From Clostridia bacterium (GTDB lineage: Bacteria > Bacillota > Clostridia > Oscillospirales > Acutalibacteraceae), in NCBI GenBank assembly GCA_017531385.1, contig JAFXLD010000062.1:1-40878 (forward strand): a stretch of 40,878 bases of DNA, read 5' to 3'. This document shows positions 24,878 through 34,000 of this stretch, in pieces; position 1 is the stretch's first letter, and each line of letters starts with the position of its first letter. The notes beneath the pieces are model-generated. The model was not told the origin of the DNA. It saw nothing but the letters and a program-made list of their open reading frames with translations, and ran no database searches. A program made the translations under genes and the position numbers.

Positions 24878-25630
24878 TTATACCACCGTTTTGCAAGGAC
24901 TTTCTTCTGCAGCAATACAAATCGTATGCTTCGGGAATGCCCTCAATAATTTATCACATAATTTTGAGAGTACAGGCACTTCCGTGCTGAAATGACCTGC
25001 CACAATAAGATTTATACCGAGTCTCTGAGCTTCAAGCCTTTCGTGATGCTTTGCTTCACCTGTGACGAATGTGTCACAGCCTGCCGAGAATACTTCGGGG
25101 ATATATTCACCGCCTGCACCGCCGCAGACAGCCACTTTGTGAACTGTTCTGCCCGAATCATACACTTCGGCACCGTTGCCGAGTTTATGAGCAACAAATG
25201 ATGCAAATTCCGCCATAGACTGTTCATTCACATTGCCCATTCTCATAAAAGGTGTACCCTCGGCAAAAAGTTTTTCACAGCCTGAAAGTCCTAATTTTTC
25301 AGAAAGAACATCATTGACACCGTCATCTGCCATATCAAGATTTGTGTGAGCAGAGATGACAGTTATATCATTTTTTATTGCATTGTAAAGGGGTGTGCCG
25401 TCGGAAATTCTCTTCACGGTTGCAAAAATCAACGGATGATGACACACAATCAGCTTGCAATTATTTGCCACAGCTTGTTCGATAACATCATTTGTGCAAT
25501 CAAGACAGAGCATAACGGAATTGACATCTTTTTCCAGATCACCGCACATAAATCCACTGTTGTCCCACTCGCATTGGGTGTTATACGGTGCAATGCTGTC
25601 AAGAAAATCATAAACTTCCTTTATTTTCAT
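24878..25630 (-). CDS. Nif3-like dinuclear metal protein (YqfO family)
   Basis: A 250-aa Nif3/DUF34 protein, short form without the middle insert of B. subtilis YqfO. Metal-binding motifs: LIVCHHPLIF (two His), VISAHTNLDMADDGVND (His, Asp) and IVAGHFSTEVPVLSKL (His, Glu). Often annotated GTP cyclohydrolase 1 type 2, but the function is unproven. It overlaps the 3' end of trmK by 4 nt, a neighbourhood that is conserved in Firmicutes. Confidence 0.9.
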   Translation of the reverse strand: MKIKEVYDFLDSIAPYNTQCEWDNSGFMCGDLEKDVNSVMLCLDCTNDVIEQAVANNCKLIVCHHPLIFATVKRISDGTPLYNAIKNDITVISAHTNLDMADDGVNDVLSEKLGLSGCEKLFAEGTPFMRMGNVNEQSMAEFASFVAHKLGNGAEVYDSGRTVHKVAVCGGAGGEYIPEVFSAGCDTFVTGEAKHHERLEAQRLGINLIVAGHFSTEVPVLSKLCDKLLRAFPKHTICIAAEESPCKTVV

Positions 25631-26313
25631 AATAATTCACTCCATTTCTCATTAACACCGTCAAGCACTTTTGCAAAAACTGATGCTTCGGCTTCATTTC
25701 CTGACATCATAAGTCCCTTATAACGGGATTTAACATAGAAAATCTGCTTTTTTATATAACCTTTTTCACTCTTAGTGTCACCTGTTGCCACATTTCCGAA
25801 GTAATAATAAAAATCGTCACGGCTATGGTCTTTTTCGTCATAGTAAGCACTTATAATAACATAGTCTCTGCCCGTGTCGGTGCAGAATTTCTCTGTATCT
25901 ATGTAAAAACCGTTTTCGCAAAGGAATTTCCGGACATCATATGAATGTGTCATAGGCTGAAGAATAAGATGAATTTCCGTCTTTTTAATCCACTCTGCTT
26001 TCCCGAGGATTTCAGCAATCAGTGTTCCACCCATACCGCATATTATGATTTCTTCTGTATCACGGTCAATTTTTTCAAGTCCGTCTGACAAAGCAGTGTC
26101 TATTTTCTCTTCAAGAGAGTATTTTTTTATCGTTTTTTCGGCATTTTCCAAAGGCCCTCTGCCGATGTCTGCAGCTGTCACATTATCTGTAATTCCGCCC
26201 ATAACAAGAAATGCCGGCAGATAACCGTGATCTGTGCCGACATCTACTGTTTTACGGGAGTGCCTTACAAGCTCTGCCGCAGTTCTGAGCCTTTCTGTCA
26301 GAACGATATTCAT
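25627..26313 (-). CDS. trmK: tRNA (adenine22-N1)-methyltransferase TrmK
   Basis: A 228-aa class I SAM-dependent methyltransferase. VDVGTDHGYLPAFL is the SAM motif I, followed by AADIGRGPLENA and IICGMGGTLIAEIL, the hallmark GMGG of TrmK/YqfN. ILQPMTHSYDVRKFL supports the assignment. It makes m1A22 in tRNA. Start ATG 26313 overlaps the stop of the upstream DUF1858 gene (TAATG). Adjacent to nif3, as usual in Firmicutes. Confidence 0.92.
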   Translation of the reverse strand: MNIVLTERLRTAAELVRHSRKTVDVGTDHGYLPAFLVMGGITDNVTAADIGRGPLENAEKTIKKYSLEEKIDTALSDGLEKIDRDTEEIIICGMGGTLIAEILGKAEWIKKTEIHLILQPMTHSYDVRKFLCENGFYIDTEKFCTDTGRDYVIISAYYDEKDHSRDDFYYYFGNVATGDTKSEKGYIKKQIFYVKSRYKGLMMSGNEAEASVFAKVLDGVNEKWSELL

Positions 26314-26507
26314 TACTTTTTGTTTGCGTTGAGCTTTGCAACAAGTTCGTCTGCGTTTACGCCGTGAACCATACAGGCCTGTTCTACAGATTCACTTCTT
26401 GCAGAAGGACAGCCAAGACAGTGCATACCCATTTCAAGGAAGTAGGGTGCAAGTGTGGGATCGTTGTCAAGAATTTCACCGATTAAAGATTTTTTTGTAA
26501 TTTCCAT
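26313..26507 (-). CDS. DUF1858 (hybrid-cluster-associated CxxC) protein
   Basis: A 64-aa protein. The pattern GEILDNDPTLAPYFLEMGMHCLGC (read in pieces: ILDNDPTLAPYF, then MGMHCLGCPSA) with Cys30 and Cys33 is typical of DUF1858, a small helical domain with a conserved CxxC, often fused to or near redox proteins. Function unknown. Start: ATG 26507, preceded by AAGGAGAT; the upstream ATG at 26534 overlaps the glycosyltransferase end. It is coupled to trmK by a 1-nt overlap. Confidence 0.87.
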   Translation of the reverse strand: MEITKKSLIGEILDNDPTLAPYFLEMGMHCLGCPSARSESVEQACMVHGVNADELVAKLNANKK

Positions 26508-26523
26508 TGTATTTATCTCCTTT

Positions 26524-27456
26524 TTATTTATCACAATTTGTTTTTGCTATAAGATATTTGGGTCTGTCCTTGACCTCTGTATATATTCTTGCCAGATACT
26601 CTCCTGCTATGCCGATACTTACAAGTATAAGTCCGCCGATAAACATCACTGCAAAGAGAACTGCACTGAGTGTAACAGAATCAATATAATCAGAGAAAAG
26701 AAGAGCACCGATGATATAAAAACCGCTTAAAATTATCAAAAGTATGCCAAGATAAAGAGGTATTCTCAGGGGACTTGAAGTGTAGCCGATGATACCGTCC
26801 ATAGCATATTTAAAGAGTTTGGTGACGGACCATTTTGTGTCGCCTGCTGCTCTTTCACGGTTTTCATGAGGGAACCATTTGACATTGAAACCGACCCAGC
26901 TGAAAATACCCTTTGTGAAACGGATATTCTCTTTCATGGAAAGGATTGACTCAATGACATTTCTGTTCATCACACGGTAATCCTGAGCACCGTCATCAAT
27001 ATATGTTTCTGAAATCTTATTTACAACTTTATAAAATGCAGCAGAGAGCATGCTCTTGAATTTCTGCTCACCTTTTCTGTCAACACGTCTGCAGGCTGCA
27101 ACATCATAGCCTTCTTCGTCAACGGCTTTAAGCATTTCGGGAATAAGGTCGGGAGAATGCTGCAAATCAGCATCGATAAAACAGGCAAAATCACCTGTGC
27201 AATGTTCAAGACCTGCAAGCATACCTGCTTCTTTGCCGAAGTTTCTTGAGAATGAAATAAACTTCACTCTTTCATCTTTTTTCGCAAAAGATTCAACTAT
27301 ATTCTGCGTGGCATCTTTACTACCGTCGTTTACAAAAAGAAATTCAAAATCATAATTGCTGCAGTCTGACGCAACCTTAATGATTTCTTCATAAAAAGCT
27401 GAAAGAACAGCTTCTTCATTATAACAAGGAACGATAACCGACAGTTTTTTCATCAT
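26524..27456 (-). CDS. GtrB/DPM1-like family 2 glycosyltransferase
   Basis: A 310-aa polyprenyl-phosphate glycosyltransferase. GT-A domain: LSVIVPCYNEEAVL, FLFVNDGSKDAT, FIDADLQHSPDLIPEM (DxD and the Q-hsPdl block), CRRVDRKGEQKFKS. Two transmembrane helices follow (about 234-256 and 265-288), as in GtrB of the undecaprenyl-phosphate glucose/mannose transfer systems. It loads a sugar on undecaprenyl phosphate for cell-envelope glycosylation. AAGGATG precedes ATG 27456. First gene of the six-gene minus-strand operon; a weak promoter (TTTATT-N17-TATACT, 27475-27503) lies upstream. Confidence 0.9.
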   Translation of the reverse strand: MMKKLSVIVPCYNEEAVLSAFYEEIIKVASDCSNYDFEFLFVNDGSKDATQNIVESFAKKDERVKFISFSRNFGKEAGMLAGLEHCTGDFACFIDADLQHSPDLIPEMLKAVDEEGYDVAACRRVDRKGEQKFKSMLSAAFYKVVNKISETYIDDGAQDYRVMNRNVIESILSMKENIRFTKGIFSWVGFNVKWFPHENRERAAGDTKWSVTKLFKYAMDGIIGYTSSPLRIPLYLGILLIILSGFYIIGALLFSDYIDSVTLSAVLFAVMFIGGLILVSIGIAGEYLARIYTEVKDRPKYLIAKTNCDK

Positions 27457-27523
27457 ATCACATCCTTATAAAATAGTATAACATAATTTTTTTATAAAAT
27501 AAATACCTTTAAAAAATTTTATA

Positions 27524-27552
27524 TTGACTTAAATCAAAATAAACAGTAAAAT
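27524..27552 (+). promoter_or_regulatory. Promoter of the 106-aa hypothetical gene
   Basis: TTGACT (27524-27529), 17-nt spacer, TAAAAT (27547-27552). Confidence 0.7.
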
Positions 27553-27582
27553 ATCTTTAGATTTATTAAGGTGTGTGAATCA

Positions 27583-27903
27583 ATGGAATTTTTTAAGAAG
27601 TTCAAAGAAAAAAAGAAGAAAAAACAGGCATCCAGAGGTCAGTTTGAAAAAATTGTTGTAGGAGAAAAGACCTTACCTGTTCTGAATTTTTATCTTTTTA
27701 CATCAAAAGAGGACAGCAAAAGATATATTGAACTTGCAGCCATGGATGAGCTTCCCGATTTGCATTTCAGCGAAGTGGATATGGAAGTTGTGCTTACAAC
27801 TAAAAAGCTTTCCATAAAAGCCGGATTCAGCGATGCTTTTTCAAAAGGCAGATTTAAAATTTATAAATTTGAAGTTCTTGACATTCATGAGTATTATATT
27901 TAA
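27583..27903 (+). CDS. Small hypothetical protein (106 aa)
   Basis: MEFFKKFKEKKKKKQAS begins a strongly basic, lysine-rich N terminus, followed by a compact alpha/beta region (VVGEKTLPVLNFYLFTS, ELPDLHFSEVDMEVVLTTK). No signal peptide, no membrane segment, no family recognised. Start: ATG 27583 with AAGGTG 9 nt upstream; an in-frame GTG 27571 is less likely. It is monocistronic with its own promoter and a strong terminator. The basic tail could bind nucleic acid or membrane, which is only a guess. Confidence 0.7.
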   Translation: MEFFKKFKEKKKKKQASRGQFEKIVVGEKTLPVLNFYLFTSKEDSKRYIELAAMDELPDLHFSEVDMEVVLTTKKLSIKAGFSDAFSKGRFKIYKFEVLDIHEYYI

Positions 27904-27909
27904 GTTTAG

Positions 27910-27938
27910 GATACTGCAGTTATGCAGTATCTTTTTTT
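27910..27938 (+). terminator. Terminator of the 106-aa hypothetical gene
   Basis: A perfect 9-bp stem (gatactgca / tgcagtatc), 4-nt loop, T7. Confidence 0.92.
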
Positions 27939-27949
27939 GATGTAACAAC

Positions 27950-27976
27950 AAAAACCCCGGAGCCGAAGCTCCGGGG
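27950..27976 (-). terminator. Terminator of the giant repeat-protein gene
   Basis: On the minus strand CCCCGGAGC, TTCG loop, GCTCCGGGG, then T5. Very GC-rich stem in an AT-rich region; it lies about 40 nt after the stop at 28015. Confidence 0.93.
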
Positions 27977-28014
27977 AAAACTTTATTTAATGTAGTTTTT
28001 TACAGCTTAAAGCA

Positions 28015-31000
28015 TTATGCCATGCCAAACAGCTTTCTGAAGAAGTCACCGATCTTCTTGAAGAAGTCAGCGATTGCCTTGAAGAATGCAGCAATACCTG
28101 TATCCTTTTCTTCATCAATAATATCTTCGCTATCACCTACTTCGTAATCTGTACCGAAGTATTTGTTAAGAGCGTTCTTAAGTGACTTTTCAAGGTTTCT
28201 GAGAATGGGATCATTACTTGTTTCAAGCTGCTTAAGGATGAATTCCCAAGAGTTAGTTACATCATGGTAAATGTCATCTGCGCCTTCTGCAACATTGTCA
28301 AGAGTAACGAAGAAGTAGTAAACAACAGCCATACCCTTACCGAGGTTAGGATCTTCATTAACAGCTGCAGCTACTGAATCAAGGATTGAACATACTGACT
28401 TGTATGTATCTTCATCTGTGATAACATCTGCGAGCATATCTTTGAATACAGCAAGGTTTTCTTCCATTGTTACGAAGTCAACGATAAGACGAAGGAGAAC
28501 TGTTACCATATCAGCCATATCACGATCTGAAGCATACTGCATTGTGTAGTATGTTTCGCCGTTCTTTGACTGGTAGGATACTACTCTACCGATTGTAAGT
28601 TCGTTGATTGCATTACCTGCAATTTCTTCAAGTTCGAAGCCTGTATCAGCAGCCATATCAAGAAGCATATTGAAGAGGTAATCGAAGTTGTATGTAGCAA
28701 GATCAATACCAAGGAGATCAACGATGCTTGTTACACCTACAAGAGGTTCAAGACCTGCAAGAACAGTGTCTACAGAGTTAAGAACATTCTTAACAACAGT
28801 ATCAAGACCGTTTGAGTTCACGAAGTAGATAACTGCGGGAAGAAGTTCAAGAACTTCGTTGATGGGATCAGCAGCGATTTCATCGATCTTGTCGAACAAA
28901 GGATTGATGATTGATGTGATTGCTGCTGCGGGATCAGCTGCAACAGCAGCCTTGTATTCATCAGGTGTAAGAACACCTTCGCAACCGAGTGCCTCAAGGA
29001 GAGGAATGATACCGTATGCATAACCTTCTGAACCGTAAAGAGTGATCGCATTTACGCCTTCGATATCAACGAAGAAGCTTACATCCTTACTTGTGAGAAG
29101 GATTTCAAGAACAGGAACTACGGGAGCAAGAATCTGACCGATAGCCTTTGAGAATGAATCTCTGTTGCCGTCTTCAACTGTTACTACCATGTTGTCCCAT
29201 GCTGTGAGATCTACGCCGAGAGCGCTCTTAGCAACAGTCTTGATGAGATCGCCGTAGGGTTCAAGATCTGAAAGCTGTGCAACGAGATCCTTAACCATTG
29301 TAAGGATAGCATCTGCATTAGCCTGCGAGTAAAGGTCTGAAATAAGAGAATTGATAATTGTTTCAACATCAGACATCTTTACGCCGTCGATTTCAAGATT
29401 GAGAACATGGAGAATGTTCAGAACGAAATCATCTGCACGATCAACAAGAGTCTGAGCCTTATCCTTTGTCCAGTACTCATTGTATGTTGCTGTGTATTTT
29501 TCTGTTGTCTCAACAGGAGTAAAGATCTTATCAGTATCAGCATACTCAGTATAGAGCCAGCTGAAGTCCTGCATTGCCTTTGCACCTTCGAGTTCGAGGA
29601 TGCTCATGATTGCATTAACGATATCTTCACCAAGAAGACCTTCAAAGAGTTCCTTATTGAGCTTGAACAGATCAATTACAAGGCTGAGAACGATTGTAAG
29701 CATGTCGCTTGCAGATTCTTCATCTGTGTAAGCCATTCTGTAAGCGTAGTCACCGTTAGCAGATTCATACTTAACGATTTCGCCGATGTAGAATGTCTTG
29801 AGAAGTTCAACATGCTTGTCACTCATAACAAAACCTGCATCTGCTGCAAGAGCAAGGAGTGAATCTGTTGTGATATCTGTAATATCGAAGCCGATCTGTT
29901 CTGCAAGAAGGCCGCCGATAGAAACATCACCAACAATAGGAGAAAGTTTTTCAATGATTGCATTTACGGGAGCAAGAAGGTTGTTAACGCTTGACTTGAT
30001 ACCGCCTGCATTGAGGAAGTAAATAATGTTGGGAATAAGTTTGAATGCTTCTTCTACAGGATTTGCAGAAACCTTATCAACAAGTGCAAGAAGTGCATTG
30101 AAGATATCTTCTACAGCAGCTGTTGCATCATATTCACCATTTACAAGATATGCATCAGCAGCCTTCATTTCGCAGCCGAGAGCTTCGAGAATGGGTACAA
30201 GGCCCTTTGCATAGCCTTCGCCACCGTTGAGAGTGATGAGGCTCTTGTATGTGTAGTTGCCTTCTGCATCCTTTTCGGAATCAGTGAAGAATTCATAACT
30301 GTCACCGAAGAAGAGCCATGCAAGAAGTCTGTTAGCGGGAGCAAGAACTTCCTTGATAGCTGCAACGAATGTTGCCTTCTTATCAGTTGCTGCGTCAACG
30401 CCCCAATCCTTTGTGCATTCATATTCGCCTGTCTCTTCATTGAGAGTGCAGAATGTGAACCATGTTGAGATGTCTGTATCAACAACAACATCAACGATTT
30501 CAAAGAGAGATGCGTCGAGGTCTGCAAGGAGATTTACAAGGAGTTCAACAACTGTGTTGAGGATTTCATCTGAGTATACGTTGTCTTCAAGGAGACCGTT
30601 AAGAAGAGTTGCGATGTCACTGCCAACGAGTGAATCAAGAACCATACCTACGATTTCATCAAGAGAATCGTATACAGCGTCAGCTGTTTCTTCAGTCCAG
30701 TTGTTCTGGTAACCAAGGTAAACGATTGAACGTTCGGGAAGAATTACATTGAATTCTTCGTCAAGTCCCATCATGTAACCCCAGTCGGGTGCTGAATATT
30801 CGTAAACAATACCACCGATAAGATCGAGTACTGTTGTAACGATTTCAGTAATCTGATCGTTGCCTGTCTTCTCTTCAATAAATCCGAAGAGTGCCTGAGC
30901 ATTTGTCATGCTTGTATCAGCTGCGGGTTCGTCAAGACAGTCAATAAGAGCTGAAAGGATAATTGTGAGTGCATCAGCAGCGTCTACATCTGCGTTGCAA

Positions 31001-34000
31001 AGACCCTTAAGACCGATTGTTGCAAGTGTGCTGTGTTCAAGATCTGAACCAAAGACAACGTCTACAATTGCGAGAACATCAGTAAGAGTGAGGTTATCGA
31101 TTGTAATAGTTACAAGGAGATCGTCATTGCCTTCAAATTCACCGAATACGAGATCAACAATCTTGCCAAGTGCAAGACCATTACCGTTGATAAGATCAGA
31201 TACAATTACAGAAACAATTGTATTTACATCTACATTAACAATAGGTCTTACTGTATCAACAAGAGCAAGTACGGGAAGGAGAAGGTTGTGAAGGAGAACT
31301 GAAAGACCATTACTTTCGATGTAGTAGAGAAGATCTGCTACAAGGTTAACAGCAACTTCTACAAGGTCATCAGATGCAAGAGTTGCATCAAGCCATGTGA
31401 ATACTGCATCAACTACGCTGTTAAGAGCTGTCATGGGATCAGCTGCGAAGTCAACTGCGGGAACTGTAATACCAAGTGTTTCAAGAAGAAGACCGAGTGT
31501 TGAATCGAATGATTCATAACCCTTAAGTTCAACTATACCGAATACGCCAAGGTCTTTACCACCGAGAAGGAATGCAACTGCAGGAGCAAGAGGAGCAAGA
31601 ACTGCGCAAAGAGTATCAACAAATACTTCCTTGTCGCCGTCTACAAGACCATTCCATACATAGTTGCCTTCAGCATCTTCAGTAACAGTTACACCGAGAA
31701 CGCTTGCTTCGGGAGCTGTAAGCTCTTCGTTGAAGAGGTAACCGAAATCATTTGCCCATGCACCCATGTTAACACCAAGCTGGTCAACAAGGATGTCGTT
31801 GAGAATTTCAGGAAGTTCGATTCCTGCAAATGTTTCAACAAGTTTTGTGATAGTCTCATTTGTGAAGAGATCAGCAAAGAGACCGTTAACTTTTTCATTA
31901 AGGAATGCATTAACATCAGTTACTTCAGAACCTGTCATGCCAAGAACTGTTGCAACGAGATTCAATGCGTTATCAATAAGATACTGTGATTCGGACTTTG
32001 TCCAATCATTTGCATAGTGAAGGTAAACGATTGATTCGTCCATACCTTCTGCCCATGTCATTTCCTTGAGTTCATACTCAACGGGATTGAGGAGTTCAAC
32101 GAGGGCTGCAATAGCACCGTCGGGATTGTTGCCGACTGCAGCGAGAACGTTATTAAGAACTGTACCGATAGTACCGCTGAGGTCAATATCGCCACCGAGA
32201 AGGCCAAGGATTGTATTGAGGAAGTCGGGATTAAGAGCACTTACAAGGTAGTCAAGGAGGAAGAAGAGAACGTCTGCCTTGTCTGCTGTAAGGCTGCTCT
32301 TGCTGTTCCACTTTGCACATTCAATGAGACCTGTCTGGTCGATGTCGGGAAGATCAAGGTTAACTTCGAGAGTTTCGAAGAGGAAGTCAAGGAGTGAATT
32401 GATATTGCTGATGTCAATACCAACAAGATCCTTAAGAGTTGCTGCACCTGCGATGTCAGCAATACCCATCTGATCGCCGAATACTTCAAAGGTCAACAAA
32501 CTAGCAAGTGTATTAATTGCACCGCCTGCCAAACCATCTGCATTGGTACCTGCAATACCGAGTTTAACTGAGAAGTCAAGAACGATACTGCCAAGGAACG
32601 AATCAATGAAGTCTGTTGAAAGAATGTATGCAAGTGAGGGAAGAAGTCCGAGAATTGTATCAAGGGGTGCTGCTACAACCTTATCAAGAAGTCCGAAGAT
32701 GGGATCAAGGATAGCCTTAGCATAATCAATACCCTTTGATGATGCGGTCAGATTAGCGTTAGCTGTAACACCAAGAAGACCGAAGAGAGGCTGGAAGAGA
32801 TTTGCATAAAGGTTCAGAGGCTGAACTGTCAAGCTGAGTGTTGCATAGAATTCAGCATTATTAGCATTTAAAATACCTGCAGCAGAAATACTACCGTAAC
32901 CTACACCTGCAGGAGACTCTGCAGAACCGAGTTTCTTGTCAAATGCAGTATTCAGGAAAAGTGTGGGAAGAAGAGAACCTACGGAATCAAGAACACCGCC
33001 GAGAACCTTTGTGAAGGAAGCTCTGTCTGTAATACCCCAATCGAGGTCAAGAGCATATGTGAAGGTTTCTGTTTCAGGATCAAACACACCGAGAGATGTC
33101 CATGTTTTTCCTGCTTCCTTCAGCTTCTTATAAGTTTCGCTGGAAGTTGTGAGAACGCCTGATGTAACAAGGCTGTCTGCCAATGTGGTGGGATATGCAT
33201 AAAGACCGGCACCTGCAAGAAGTGTGGGGAAATCCTGCTGGATTCTCTGCTGACCTTCTTTTGTTACATCGCCGATATAAATATCAATACCGCCACTGAC
33301 GGCATCAACAAGAGAAGCAAGGTCAACATAACCCAATGAACCGGGGTTCTGAGGAGGTACACCATTGGGGTTAACAGTTTCACCTGCAAGAAGAGCACCA
33401 ATCTCATTAACGAGAAGGTCTTCGATCATGGGGAAGAGCATACCGACAACCATATTGATAAGGTCGTCGTTGAAGAGCATTTCGCCGATCATACCGTAGA
33501 GGTAATCACCGAGACCTACTGCATTACCGTCTGCATCTTCAAAGCCGAGAAGAGCACCGAAGTCTTCTGAAGCAAGGAAGTTGTCAAGCTTAACGATTGT
33601 AGCATTGAGCTTATCTTCATCTACTGTGTAAGCTTCTTCCTTTACAAGGTCTTCGTCATAAACGTCACGAACAACATAAACGCCGTTTTCGTCAAGTTCA
33701 ACCTTCTGGAAGCCTTCGCTGTTGATCTTATTAATAAATGCATTGAACGCATTGATAACTGTCTGAACATCTGCATAAAGAGCCTGGTCAGCTGCACTTA
33801 CCAAACCGTTATCTGCACAAAGCTGATAGAGAGCCTGGTCAAAGGTCTTAATAGCAGTGCTGATAGTAACAAGGTTATCGAAGTTAACGTTAGCTGCCAT
33901 GTCTTTGTAACCTGCAGCAATTGCGAGCTGAGCACTGTTTCTTGCAACAAGTTCAGTCTGAATAGAACTCTTTGAAACTACATTCTGAATAAGTGCGGGT

